From the NCBI RefSeq assembly GCF_020297485.1, contig NZ_JAIWZC010000001.1:1-64000 (forward strand): a DNA stretch of 64,000 nt. The letters run 5' to 3'. A model generated the notes under the pieces. That model had not been told where the DNA came from. It saw nothing but the letters and a program-made list of their open reading frames with translations, and did not search any database. Numbering within the stretch: the first letter of the stretch is position 1; the number at the start of each line of letters is the position of its first letter. Positions 1 through 10,208 of this stretch are shown one piece after another. The position numbers were made by a program, and so were the translations under genes. This DNA is from Enterocloster clostridioformis (GTDB lineage Bacteria; Bacillota; Clostridia; Lachnospirales; Lachnospiraceae).

Positions 1-1725
1 TGTACATGAGGGTAAGTCTGCAAACACAAGATGAAGCCCGATAGCTACACGGAATCGTGTACAGTAAATGCGGCAGATAGATGGAGGGAAAGAAACGTGT
101 GGTACCCAGGGAGGTCTGTACGGAATGCTCTGAAAGGAGTAACCATTGCCGAGAGGTAATGCTGAGCGTACAGAAGTCAGCAGAGGTCATAGTAGCTGTT
201 TTCAGTGAAGGACCGAATCAATAGGAGTCTTTAGTACGACAGGGAAAGGAGGAATGGGCAGATGGGTACAGAAAACAGAGAAAGCTGCTCGCAAAGAGAT
301 AGCGCGGAACGCAAAGGGTATGTGAGAGCGCACCGCTCATTCAACCGGATATGGAAGGAAAGAGACAGTGCAGAGCCAGACATCTTAAGTAAGATACTGA
401 ACAAGGAAAATCTGAACAGGGCTTACAAAAGAGTGAAGGCAAACAAGGGAGCGCCGGGAGTGGATGGAATGACCATTGAAGCGGCGTTACCATGGCTGAG
501 GGAGAATAACTATGAACTGGTAGAGAGAATCAGGAAGGGGAAGTATACCCCATCTCCAGTCAGGCGTGTGGAGATTCCGAAGCCGGAGGGAGGGATACGA
601 AAGCTTGGTATCCCCACCGTAATAGACCGTATCATCCAGCAGGCAATGCTTCAACAGCTCATGCCAATCTACGAACCATTGTTCTCGAAAGACAGCTTCG
701 GCTATCGTCCGGGACGAGGAGCAAAAGACGCCATTCTCAGGATAAAGGAGTATATCGAACAGGGATACACGAGGGCAGTAGTTCTCGACTTATCGAAATA
801 CTTTGATACGCTGAACCATACGATACTGCTGAACCTGTTGAGGAAACAAGTAAAAGACGAAAGAGTGGTGCAGATGGTGAAGCGGTACCTGAAAAGTGGA
901 GTGATGGAAAACGGTGTTGTGACAGAAACGAAGGAAGGCTCCCCGCAGGGAGGAAATCTATCCCCACTCTTAGCAAACGCGTATCTGAATGAGTTCGACT
1001 GGGAGTTCCACAGACGGGGCGTACCGTGTATCCGCTATGCAGACGACATCGTACTGCTGGCAAAGAGCGAACGGGCGGCAGAACGACTGCTGGAATCCAG
1101 CACGAAATATCTGGAGGCAAGGCTGAAACTGAGAGTGAATCGGGAAAAGAGCCGAACGGTCAGTGTGTTCGCAATCCAAAATTTTAAGTTCCTTGGTTTT
1201 TGTTTTGGGAAGAACGGAACAGGGACCTATATCCGTGTCCATGGAACGTCATGGAAGAAAGCCAAGGAGAAACTGCGCAGGCTTACTTCCCGGAGCAGGT
1301 GCGGGAGTATCATCCGAACCAAGGAAAAGATAAAAGTCTACATGAGAGGATGGCTGAACTACTATGGGATAGCGGACATGAAGAAAAACATCGAAAGCCT
1401 GAATGGATGGTTGTACCGCCGGATACGGATGTGTATCTGGAAACAGTGGAAACTGCCCAAAACCAGAATGAGGAAACTCATAGGACTGGGAGTAGACAGC
1501 CATTATGCGGCAACAATAGCCTACGACCGCAAGGGATACTGGTTCAATGCCGGAAACAAGGCGGTCAACTGGGCATTAAGTAAAGAAAGACTGATAAACT
1601 GGGGCTTTTATGACTTAGCCGCAGCCTATCAGTCTCTGCACACCAACTATTGAAAGCGCCGTATACGAGAACCGTACGTACGGTGCTGTGAGAGGACGGC
1701 GGTTAATCACCGCCTCCTACTCGAT
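1..1725 (+). mobile_element. Group II intron, 5' end beyond the window
   Basis: The sequence is the same as the complete intron at 32470-34370 read on its own strand, with about 180 bases of the 5' end outside the window. It holds an intact reverse transcriptase gene. Domain V follows at about 1654-1690, with the AGC triad and the inner TACG/CGTA stem, and domain VI follows at about 1692-1720. The 3' end is placed at the CGAT at 1722-1725, because the three same-family copies share sequence to this point and then diverge. Confidence 0.88.
262..1653 (+). CDS. ltrA: Group II intron reverse transcriptase/maturase
   Basis: 463 residues, identical to the proteins at 29818-31209 and 32542-33933. 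The reverse transcriptase domain carries the catalytic YADD (in CIRYADDIVLLAKSE) and the SPQGGNLSPLLAN motif. The maturase (X) domain follows with GWLNYYGIAD. No HNH endonuclease domain is visible after it; the protein ends in HTNY. That architecture, and insertion of the sister copies just after terminator hairpins, fits bacterial class C introns; the class is my inference. An AAAGGAGG sequence about 10 bases upstream supports the ATG at 262. The protein helps the intron fold and copies it into DNA. Confidence 0.93.
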   Translation: MGTENRESCSQRDSAERKGYVRAHRSFNRIWKERDSAEPDILSKILNKENLNRAYKRVKANKGAPGVDGMTIEAALPWLRENNYELVERIRKGKYTPSPVRRVEIPKPEGGIRKLGIPTVIDRIIQQAMLQQLMPIYEPLFSKDSFGYRPGRGAKDAILRIKEYIEQGYTRAVVLDLSKYFDTLNHTILLNLLRKQVKDERVVQMVKRYLKSGVMENGVVTETKEGSPQGGNLSPLLANAYLNEFDWEFHRRGVPCIRYADDIVLLAKSERAAERLLESSTKYLEARLKLRVNREKSRTVSVFAIQNFKFLGFCFGKNGTGTYIRVHGTSWKKAKEKLRRLTSRSRCGSIIRTKEKIKVYMRGWLNYYGIADMKKNIESLNGWLYRRIRMCIWKQWKLPKTRMRKLIGLGVDSHYAATIAYDRKGYWFNAGNKAVNWALSKERLINWGFYDLAAAYQSLHTNY

Positions 1726-2907
1726 TATACGCAGACAACTCCTGTTTCTCTTATTTCTCCTGCTTCAAAGCTTTCAGCAGCTCTCCAAATCCCAGGCAAT
1801 ACATACATGATCAAAGGGTTCAAAATCCCGGGACGACTTTGTTCCTGTCAACACACCGGCAAAATCCGCACCGGCTCCTGCCGCTGTCTTTGCGTCCACC
1901 ACGCTGTCCCCTGTGTACAGGACTTCTTTCTGGTCCGTCCCCGGCTGCTTTATGGCAATACAGAACCGCCGCGCCTCCTCCTGGTCCCTGCTTTGTACTT
2001 CACGCTGCTCCTCTCTCCGGCCGGAACCTGAGATAATCCGATGAAACCAGCTTATACCCAATTCCGTCCACCTCCCCCAGTAAGAACATAATGAATTGGC
2101 TGTAGCCGTCCGCAGCAGCCAGCTCAAAGGAGATACGGAGCCGGTCCAGCTCCCTCCTCACCAGCTCCTCAAAATGTTCCGGGGAATCCTTTCCCTCATA
2201 GCAGTACCCCTTTGTCCCCACCAGGGCGTACTCCCTGTAGGCATAAAAATTATTCTGGAGAAAGGACAGACGCCCCCGGAACATCTCATTCAGACGATAG
2301 GTTTTCTTGGCATCCCAGAACATGTCGTGATTTCCTCTCAGCAGGATTTTGCGTCCGGCAGGGACTGGATGAAATCCAAATCAGCCAGGGCTTCCTCCAG
2401 ATTCAGCCCCATGAATGGTCTCCTGTGATGACCACCGTATCCTACCCGTGATCCTTCCCCTCCAGTTTTTCATAAAACATCCGTATCCGGCCGGAGGATG
2501 AGCCGGTTTAAATCAGCTCCTCCAGTTTTTCCTTATCCCAATCCTGCATCTCCCGTCCCGTAATCCTGAAATAGCCCTCCTTCTCCATCAGCTTCAGCTC
2601 TTGGTTCAGGGAGGACCTGCTGACATGGAGCATATTGTCCAGCATCAGCTGGGAGCCGGGCATGCGGATGGTCTCCGCGGGAGCGATGTCGTGCATTCCC
2701 ACAATCCAGTAAGCAATCCGCTCACGGATGGTCTGGTAATTGAGGCAGTAATCTTTGTACCCTGGGGATGAATGCACTGGGAAGTCTCGTAGGTCTTTCT
2801 TATAAAATAGGTCCTGAACTCACTGTTTCTCCTGCAAAGGTCTGCAAAGGGGACCCTGCAGGACGCTCCGGGAATTGAAAAATGCTTATACATATGACGC
2901 CTCAAAA
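1726..2907 (-). pseudogene. Left copy of the remnant block (HAD, phosphoesterase and Crp fragments)
   Basis: Mirror of 31282-32469, bracketed by the two inverted introns. On the minus strand it holds, in order, the C-terminus of a Crp/Fnr regulator (about 2508-2880), an N-truncated metallophosphoesterase with GNHD (about 2010-2440), and a HAD-hydrolase tail with VLYTGDSVVDAKTA (about 1750-1985). Compared with the right copy it lacks single bases at about 1740, 1788, 2358, 2413 and 2452, nearly all in short homopolymers. See the right-arm entries for each fragment. Confidence 0.75.
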
Positions 2908-4801
2908 ATCGAGTAGGAGGCGGTGATTAACCGCCGTCCTCTCACAGCACCGTACGTACGGTTCTCGTATACGGCGCTTTCAATAGTTGGTGTGCAGAGA
3001 CTGATAGGCTGCGGCTAAGTCATAAAAGCCCCAGTTTATCAGTCTTCTTTACTTAATGCCCAGTTGACCGCCTTGTTTCCGGCATTGAACCAGTATCCCT
3101 TGCGGTCGTAGGCTATTGTTGCCGCATAATGGCTGTCTACTCCCAGTCCTATGAGTTTCCTCATTCTGGTTTTGGGCAGTTTCCACTGTTTCCAGATACA
3201 CATCCGTATCCGGCGGTACAACCATCCATTCAGGCTTTCGATGTTTTTTCATGTCCGCTATCCCATAGTAGTTCAGCCATCCTCTCATGTAGACTTTTAT
3301 CTTTTCCTTGGTTCGGATGATACTCCCGCACCTGCTCCGGGAAGTAAGCCTGCGCAGTTTCTCCTTGGCTTTCTTCCATGACGTTCCATGGACACGGATA
3401 TAGGTCCCTGTTCCGTTCTTCCAAAACAAAAACCAAGGAACTTAAAATTTTGGATTGCGAACACACTGACCGTTCGGCTCTTTTCCCGATTCACTCTCAG
3501 TTTCAGCCTTGCCTCCAGATATTTCGTGCTGGATTCCAGCAGTCGTTCTGCCGCCCGTTCGCTCTTTGCCAGCAGTACGATGTCGTCTGCATAGCGGATA
3601 CACGGTACGCCCCGTCTGTGGAACTCCCAGTCGAACTCATTCAGATACGCGTTTGCTAAGAGTGGGGATAGATTTCCTCCCTGCGGGGAGCCTTCCTTCG
3701 TTTCTGTCACAACACCGTTTTCCATCACTCCACTTTTCAGGTACCGCTTCACCATCTGCACCACTCTTTCGTCTTTTACTTGTTTCCTCAACAGGTTCAG
3801 CAGTATCGTATGGTTCAGCGTATCAAAGTATTTCGATAAGTCGAGAACTACTGCCCTCGTGTATCCCTGTTCGATATACTCCTTTATCCTGAGAATGGCG
3901 TCTTTTTGCTCCTCGTCCCGGACGATAGCCGAAGCTGTCTTTCGAGAACAATGGTTCGTAGATTGGCATGAGCTGTTGAAGCATTGCCTGCTGGATGATA
4001 CGGTCTATTACGGTGGGGATACCAAGCTTTCGTATCCCTCCCTCCGGCTTCGGAATCTCCACACGCCTGACTGGAGATGGGGTATACTTCCCCTCCTGAT
4101 TCTCTCTACCAGTTCATAGTTATTCTCCCTCAGCCATGGTAACGCCGCTTCAATGGTCATTCCATCCACTCCCGGCGCTCCCTTGTTTGCCTTCACTCTT
4201 TGTAAGCCCTGTTCAGATTTTCCTTGTTCAGTATCTTACTTAAGATGTCTGGCTCTGCACTGTCTCTTTCCTTCCATATCCGGTTGAATGAGCGGTGCGC
4301 TCTCACATACCCTTTGCGTTCCGCGCTATCTCTTTGCGAGCAGCTTTCTCTGTTTCTGTACCCATCTGCCCATTCCTCCTTTCCTGTCGTACTAAAGACT
4401 CCTATTGATTCGGTCCTTCACTGAAAACAGCTACTATGACCTCTGCTGACTTCTGTACGCTCAGCATTACCTCTCGGCAATGGTTACTCCTTTCAGAGCA
4501 TTCCGTACAGACCTCCCTGGGTTACCACACGTTTCTTCCCTCCATCTATCTGCCGCATTTACTGTACACGATTCCGTGTAGCTATCGGGCTTCATCTTGT
4601 GTTGCAGACTTACCCTCATGTACAGCCTTCTATACGGTTTCTGTCCGTCAGACCAGAGGTTTGCCCATGGGTTCGTTCCCCACATCCGGCTTCCTTCAGA
4701 TTTGCAGTCACCTGCAACACCCTTGCCTTCGGCTATATCCTTCCCGCTACCAGGTGGATTCAGGACTTTCACCCGTTAGAAACGTGCGCCGCCAGGCGCA
4801 C
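2908..4801 (-). mobile_element. Group II intron, left-arm inverted copy
   Basis: Reverse-strand copy of the intron at 29381-31281. The 5' end is the GTGCGCCTGG read from 4801 downward; the 3' end is CGAT at 2908. It is seven bases shorter than the 1901-base intact copies because of scattered one- to three-base indels. The upstream flank (4802-4840, minus strand) is the same terminator-like hairpin that precedes the right copy. Confidence 0.88.
2980..4365 (-). pseudogene. ltrA: Frameshifted group II intron reverse transcriptase
   Basis: Same protein as the intact 463-residue copies, but broken into several frames. Indels relative to the intact copy include one C missing near 3424, a TTC missing near 3249, an extra T near 3905, and a shortened homopolymer near 4096, 4200 and 4351. 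Most lie in homopolymers. The YADD region (about 3570-3600) is still readable. The gene is non-functional as written. The error pattern looks more like low-quality sequence than evolutionary decay, where substitutions would be expected too. Confidence 0.85.
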
Positions 4802-5058
4802 AACATGAAAGAGGGCTGCGAAAAACAGCTCCCTTTTCTCCAATTGTCTGAAGTGACAGGGCGGAAGAACTCAATATCTACCTCGAATATTTTTTCGCTG
4901 TTTACGACATCCGTCTCATCATCCGTGGCCACACAGAGTGCTATATCATCATAATAAGGCTAAGTCCCGGCAGCATCAACCACTTTTTTGCCCCGAAGGC
5001 ACCGGCTCCCGGCACACGGAAGGTCACATTACGATTTCATGGTCCGGCGTTACCTCTA

Positions 5059-5367
5059 TCAGCCTTCCGTCCGCTCCCTCCGGTCACCGCTCTCCACCTG
5101 GAACGTCGCGTAATAGCTGGTGGACGTGGTGGAATGGTAGCCATGGGTTCCTGTGGCATCTCCTGCATTGGGATGGCTGTGATGGCTGACATTGGTCCTT
5201 TTGGAGACCACGGAAGCTGTTACCGACAGCCTGGGGGACTGATTGTTCTTGTTCCACTGGCTCAATCCCTTTACTGCTGTAACCACAAATACTCCAATGA
5301 TAATCACAAATACCAGGGTAAACATGATTTCAAAACCGCCTCCCCAGAAAAAGGAATCCATGTACAT
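5059..5367 (-). CDS. DUF2500-like membrane protein, left copy
   Basis: 102 residues, identical to the protein at 28813-29121. It has one N-terminal membrane segment (around residues 12-33) and then the DUF2500-type segment with VSKRTNVSHHSH and STSYYATFQVESGDR. The family normally continues beyond this point, so the 3' end looks lost in both copies. See the right-arm copy for details. Confidence 0.6.
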   Translation of the reverse strand: MYMDSFFWGGGFEIMFTLVFVIIIGVFVVTAVKGLSQWNKNNQSPRLSVTASVVSKRTNVSHHSHPNAGDATGTHGYHSTTSTSYYATFQVESGDRRERTEG

Positions 5368-5429
5368 AAATACCCGCCTCTCTTTTCCGTTGTATATCCC
5401 AATATTATCACAGATGCAGCCTTATTTAT

Positions 5430-5748
5430 GGATATTCATACCGGCTTCCCACAGACAGCAGCCGCCCTTTTTCAGCCTTGGCACGTTACAGGGCCTGGTC
5501 CGCATGCTACTGTCAATGGCCGTATCCAGATAGGTCCGGGGCATGTAATAATCGCAGCCCAGTTAATCTGTTCCATTATACGCTTCAGGCGTACCTTAAT
5601 ACAATCTCTTACAAAGGGCGTCTCCCAAAACTCATCCGCCGCCTCAAATTCTTCCGATGGAAATGTACCGATGCGCTGACGGCTGCCACAGAATATAAGC
5701 GCGGCATCCTTACTGAAAAACAGCTATCTTCATCCTGCATCGGTACAT
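5430..5748 (-). pseudogene. Small unrecognised protein, left copy
   Basis: Counterpart of 28432-28754. An extra A in the run near 5716 breaks the frame seven or so codons after the start, and a lost T near 5470 shifts it again. I do not recognise the protein. Confidence 0.45.
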
Positions 5749-6043
5749 ATGATTTCCTCCCGCAAAACATCAGCTTTTCCCAAATATATATTATTTAATT
5801 GTAGCATAAGCAAAATCTTTAATCAACAATATTTACCAAATAGAGCGGCAATTAAAAGGCTGGCGCAAGGCAGGGAAAGGCAATCCAAATTTCCCGGTTC
5901 AAATCCTCCTATCCAGGCAGCCCCAAATCCCCTATATGTTTTTTCAATTTCAAATCAAATCTCATTCAGAATATCAATTGGGACTATTTTTCTCAGTTAT
6001 TTATACTCAAATAGGTATAAAAGCGAAAAATAAGGGAGTTTCT

Positions 6044-6812
6044 ATGTTTAGTTTAGGGATTGATTCAGGCTCAACCATGACCAAGGGAGTCCTGTTTGAC
6101 GGAATGAATGTGGTGGGATGCCACATGCTTCCCACTTCCATACGTCCGGGCGAGATTCTAAGGGACATTTACGACCGGCTTTACACGGAGGACACGGGTT
6201 CGTGGTGAGTACCGGATATGGCCGGGAGCTTTTAAAGGAGGCAGACGCAAAAATCACGGAAATCACCTGCCACGGCGCAGGCGCATCTCTTAGGCCCCCG
6301 GCTGTGATACAGTCATTGACATCGGGGGACAGGACTGTAAGGTCATCACTCTTGACAGCCACGGACAGGTAAATGACTTTTAATGAACGACAAGTGTGCG
6401 GCCGGCACCGGACGGTTCATGGAAATGATTATGGCCCGGGTAGGAAGCGACATCTCACATCTGGACGAGTTCGTCCATGGATGCCGGCCCGTACCCATTA
6501 ACAGCATGTGCGCCGTCTTCGCGGAAAGCGAGATTGTAGGGCTGATGGCCAGGAGACACCTCCGGGCGACATCGTACTTGGATGTGTCCACTCCATCTGC
6601 CACAGGACCGCCATCTTTGCGCAGCGTCTGACAGGCGGACATCCTGATATTTTCTTCTCAGGAGGCCTGGCACAGTCAGAAGTCATGCGGTCCGTACTGG
6701 GAGAATATATGAAAACTTCCCATATAACCACTCACCCCTCTCTCAGTATACCGGCGCCATAGGGGCTGCCGTTCTGGGATATGGAAAACTAAAGAAAAGG
6801 AGCCGAAGCTGA
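6044..6812 (+). pseudogene. Frameshifted dehydratase activase, left copy
   Basis: Counterpart of the intact activase at 27361-28134. The start region (GIDSGST) and the cluster motif NDKCAAGTGRF are readable, but single-base losses near 6189, 6376, 6548 and 6735 and a scrambled stretch near 6285-6296 break the frame. TGA at 6810-6812 sits one base before the next gene's ATG, as in the intact copy. Confidence 0.85.
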
Positions 6813-6813
6813 C

Positions 6814-7971
6814 ATGGAACTGAAAAAAGAACTGCCTGAAATTTTTGAAGAATTTGCGGACGCAAGGAAGAATTCATTTCTTGCAATAAAAGAATTAAAG
6901 GAGGAAGGCATACACCTGTAGTCGGTGTCTTCTGCACCTATCTTCCCAGGGAAATCCCAATGCCATGGGCGCCTCTGTTGTGGGACTCTGCTCTGTTACT
7001 GACGAAACCATACCTGACGCTGAAAAGGATTTGCCCAGAAACCTCTGTCCCCTCATAAAATCCAGCTACGGCTTTGCCAAGACGGATAAATGCCCCTTCT
7101 TTTATTTCTCCGACCTGATTGTAGGCGAGACAACCTGCGACGGCAAAAAGAAAATGTATGAGATTCTGGCTGAGTTTAAGCCCGTTCATGTCATTGAGCT
7201 GCCAAACTGCCAGACAGAGGCCGGAATAGGTCTTTACCGCCAGGAACTGATACGTTTTAAGGAGGTGCTGGAAAAGAAATTCGGCACTGTCATCACAGAA
7301 GATGCCATCCGCCGCCAGATACATAACAGAAACCAGATTCTCGCGGCCCTAACCGTCTCCAGTATGTGATGGCCCTGGATCCGGCCCCTGCCCTGGGTCT
7401 GGATATCGTCAACATTGTTTACGGCACAGGATTTAAGATGAAAATTGATACATTGGCGGAGGAAGTCAATGCCATCACGGATAAGATTGAGGCTGAGTAT
7501 GCCCAGGGAAAAAATATGGGAAAAAGGGCCAGAATCCTTGTGACCGGTTCTCCATCCGGCGGTGCCGCCCTCAAGGTGGTGCGCGCCATTGAGGATAACG
7601 GCGGCGTGGTGGTCTGTTTTGAAAACTGCTCCGGCATGAAACCTGGACCCCATTGATGAGATAACCCGGGGACGTATATGACGCCCTGTGCCAGGAAGTA
7701 CCTGACACATCTGCTGTTCCTGCATGTCCCCTAACCCCAGGCGTATGGAACTGTTAGACAGGCTTATTGACGATTTCCATGTAGGAACGGCGTGGTGGAT
7801 TTGGTTCTGCAGGCATGCACACCTACAATGGTGGAGGACTTCCCTGGTCCGCAAGCTGGTAAAGGAGAAAAAGGACCTTCCCTAGAACGTTGTGGAGACA
7901 GACTTTCCCAGGCCGACGGGTGGACAGCTGAACACCAGGATGGCGGCTATTTCATTGAGTATGCTGTCATA
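6814..7971 (+). pseudogene. Frameshifted 2-hydroxyacyl-CoA dehydratase-like gene, left copy
   Basis: Counterpart of 26211-27359. Two bases are inserted near 6913 and one is lost near 6957 and 7347. From about 7640 to 7971 substitutions and indels become dense, so the last 110 residues cannot be read in one frame. That gradient resembles the poor end of a single sequencing read. Confidence 0.85.
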
Positions 7972-7996
7972 GCTGTAATGTAAGAAAATTAAATTT

Positions 7997-8034
7997 AAAA
8001 GGACAGCCTCAGGAAAAGTGAGACTGTCCTTTTT
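7997..8034. terminator. Bidirectional terminator after the dehydratase-like gene, left copy
   Basis: The arms AAAAGGACAG and CTGTCCTTTTT form a stem with an internal mismatch and T-rich tails both ways. It matches the hairpin at 26145-26182. Confidence 0.75.
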
Positions 8035-8039
8035 CACAT

Positions 8040-8129
8040 ATCATGTTTCTTCCGTCTCAATGCAGTGCAGCGGGCATCTGATGTGAGGAATCCTGATTCC
8101 ATCTCATTACCACAATAGGGACATTTCAT
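8040..8129 (-). pseudogene. Zinc-ribbon gene remnant, left copy
   Basis: Mirror of 26050-26145. It begins MKCPYCGNEMESGFL and loses family similarity after about 20 residues. See the right copy. Confidence 0.5.
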
Positions 8130-8251
8130 TTCTTCCACTGCCTCCTTGTCTTTCTTTCCATTGAGCATAACACAGATAGAAGAAAAATACAACAAACATC
8201 CGCATGGGCCGAAGGATGTGCCGGAGGGAGCAGGGACCGCAGGAATGCCTA

Positions 8252-8380
8252 GTACGCATTGCCAAAATAATAATGAATAGACGTTGCTTTTTTATTGTAG
8301 TCGGTGACATAATAATCCTATCACTAACAGAATGGATGTGTTATTATGCGAAGGAAAACATTGATACTATCCCGGTTTTA
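8252..8380 (+). mobile_element. IS630 end fragment
   Basis: Starts with the same TA junction and terminal repeat (GTACGCATTGCC, one base shorter than the right copy) and runs through the first residues of the transposase (MRRKT). It stops at CCCGGTTTTA at 8371-8380, where the sequence switches to an unrelated group II intron. The rest of the element is absent here. Confidence 0.85.
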
Positions 8381-9144
8381 CGTGAGCCAATAAAGCCGGA
8401 GTAATGGAGGACGGAGGATTTCACGCAGCGACCGAGGGCGTGCCGCAGGGAGGCCCGCTAAGTCCCTCGTGTGGAAATGTCATGCTGAATGAGTTGGACA
8501 AGGAACTGGAGAGCAGGGGACACAAGTATGTGAGGTATGCGGATGACTGCCTGATTCTGTGCAAAAGCAGGAAAAGCGCAGAGAGGACGATGGAAAACAT
8601 TGTGCCATTCATCACAGGAAAACTGTTTCTGAAAGTCAATCTCCAGAAAACGACAGAGAGCCACGTCAGCAAGATAAAATACCTGGGCTACGGCTTTTAC
8701 CGGCATAAAGGGAAATGCCGCGCATGAGGATACACCCGAAGTCGGTGGCAAAAATGAAGAACCGGATACGGGAGCTGACAACCAGAGGGAACAAATGGAG
8801 CAATCAGGAGAGGGAAGAAAAAACGCCGAAGCTATGCAAGGGGATGGATTAACTATTATCGATATGCAGACATGAAAAGCCTGATGGAACAGACGGATGA
8901 GTGGCTGCGCCACAGAATCCGAGCGGTGTACTGGAAACAATGGAAGAAGGTACGCACAAGATATAAAATGTTGCGGGCGTTACATTTACCGGAGTGGAAG
9001 GTGCATGAGATGGCGAACTGCCGAAAGGGAGTGTGGAGAGCGGCGGGAATGCTCAACTCGGCACTCACCAAAAGAATCATAGTGGACAGACTTGGTTATC
9101 CCGATATGACTGCCCACTATCTGAAAGTCCGAGTAAACTATTGA
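8381..9144 (+). pseudogene. 5'-truncated, frameshifted intron reverse transcriptase
   Basis: Reads GVMEDGGFHAATEGVPQGG, then YVRYADDCLILCKS with the catalytic YADD, then a maturase segment GWINYYRYADM, and ends in RVNY. It is a different family member from the 463-residue protein elsewhere in the window. The N-terminal half is missing. Two extra bases near 8720 and several indels between 8800 and 8850 break the frame. Downstream of about 8870 it is open to the stop. Confidence 0.85.
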
Positions 9145-9210
9145 ACCGCGTAGTACCGAACGGTACGCTACGTGGTGTGGAAGGGGAGGTTAAAATCTCC
9201 CCTATCCGAT
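8381..9210 (+). mobile_element. 3' fragment of a second, different group II intron
   Basis: Begins in mid-gene within a reverse transcriptase and continues through a domain V/VI-like 3' end (about 9145-9210) that finishes in CCGAT like the other introns here. The whole 5' half is missing. The next base pairs, 9211-9247, lead straight into the convergent yedF gene. Confidence 0.75.
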
Positions 9211-9247
9211 TATTATAATCATTTTGCCAGTCTGGACGTCAGGAAGC

Positions 9248-9874
9248 TTAAGGACGCACCAAAAGTTTGGCGGCCGTCATGCGTTCCACAATCTCATACA
9301 TGTTGGTGACGCTGCCAACCTGAAGCTTTTCGCTTAATCCATAGAAATTCAGGCAGGTTCCGCAGGTGAGAATCTCCACTCCCTGGGATTCCAGGGATTT
9401 CAAATCCTCCAGGTTGTCGGAACCTTCGCAGGAAAGATAGGCGCCGCTGTTATACAGAAGAATCGTTTCCGGCAGAGCGTCCTGCTGGGTAAGCGCGTAG
9501 ACAAACCCCTTCATCAGAGCCTTTCCAAGTTCAGGGTCGCCGTGACCCATAAGGTTGGAGGACAGAACCACTGTCATGCCCTTTTTGCGGCTGTCCGGCT
9601 GGCAGGCCACTGGTTCCTCACCTGAATCATCCGCCGCACCGGAGACAGGGGTTACTCCCTGGCCAACTGCGATTTTTACGGAAAATTCATTATCGCTTAT
9701 TTTCTCGGAAACAGCCGAAAGGCCTTTGCTGGCAGCCATCTTGCTCAGGTTCTGGACTGCAATCTCGTTGTCTACCAATACCTCAACCGTCTCTCCCGGA
9801 TTGCAGGATTCCAATGCCTTCTTAGTGTCAATGACAGGTCTTGGGCACTGCTTTCCGCGTTCATCTAATTTCAT
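9248..9874 (-). CDS. yedF: YedF-type sulfurtransferase-like selenium metabolism protein
   Basis: 208 residues. An N-terminal TusA-like domain (about 1-70) carries the CPRP motif with Cys10, the residue that binds sulfur or selenium in this fold. A C-terminal DsrE/DsrF-like domain (about 98-205) carries CGTCLNFYG. This fusion is the YedF family, found next to selenium utilisation genes and linked by genome context to selenium-dependent molybdenum hydroxylases. Such a hydroxylase operon lies at 37129-42317, though not adjacent. The gene has its own promoter with a LacI-like operator. Downstream it converges on an intron fragment and no terminator is left. The biochemical role of the family is not settled. 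Confidence 0.88.
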   Translation of the reverse strand: MKLDERGKQCPRPVIDTKKALESCNPGETVEVLVDNEIAVQNLSKMAASKGLSAVSEKISDNEFSVKIAVGQGVTPVSGAADDSGEEPVACQPDSRKKGMTVVLSSNLMGHGDPELGKALMKGFVYALTQQDALPETILLYNSGAYLSCEGSDNLEDLKSLESQGVEILTCGTCLNFYGLSEKLQVGSVTNMYEIVERMTAAKLLVRP

Positions 9875-9954
9875 GATTCGTATCCTCCTTAAATATGTAT
9901 CTGATTCTTCCTATTCCCGGAAGTGTGCTTTGAAATTATCATCACATGTCTCTA

Positions 9955-9992
9955 ATTATAGCAGGTTTGGAAGTGTATGCAAACGCTTTTGC
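9955..9992 (-). promoter_or_regulatory. yedF promoter with overlapping LacI/CcpA-type operator
   Basis: On the minus strand TTTGCA (9978-9983) and TATAAT (9955-9960) are 17 bases apart. The near-palindrome TGCAAACGCTTTTGC (9978-9992), with the central CG typical of LacI-family and cre sites, covers the -35 box. The lacI gene lies just upstream. The rest of 9875-10208 shows only a second GCAAACG half-site near 10198. Confidence 0.6.
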
Positions 9993-10208
9993 CCCTTTAC
10001 AGGGCCTGCATTTATTTTTTCTATAGTGAAAAGATAACTATATTTTTTATCTATACGGATGCGGTTCTGTTTCCTGTTTTCCGTACAGTTTATTCCGGTA
10101 AGTCTGCACGGGAGCCGCCCCGTCCGGAACCGTGTAAAAATAATTCAGGGCAGCCGGTTGTTGACTCCCACTTAACGGGAAAATCCGCTAAAAATCCGCA
10201 AACGGTTA

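Larger units (their letters stand above)
1..8380. repeat. Left arm of an ~8.4 kb inverted repeat
   Basis: Read as reverse complement, this stretch matches 25799-34193 throughout. It contains the same two introns, remnant block, DUF2500 gene, activase/dehydratase pair and IS630 end in mirrored order. The arm is cut by the window start. From 1726 onward it differs from the right arm mainly by single-base indels, many in homopolymers, for example near 1740, 2358, 2413, 3905, 5470, 5716, 6376 and 6735. Between about 7640 and 7980 the differences become dense. The match ends abruptly at 8380, inside IS630 sequence. Confidence 0.9.

Noticed and set aside
737..1242. Long antisense open frames within the intron reverse transcriptase, seen in every copy
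   Set aside because: They mirror the codon use of the real gene, have no ribosome binding sites and no family resemblance.
6044..7971. In-frame stops in the left-arm activase and dehydratase read as programmed shifts or selenocysteine
   Set aside because: The right-arm copy is open and differs only by single-base indels; there is no selenocysteine context.
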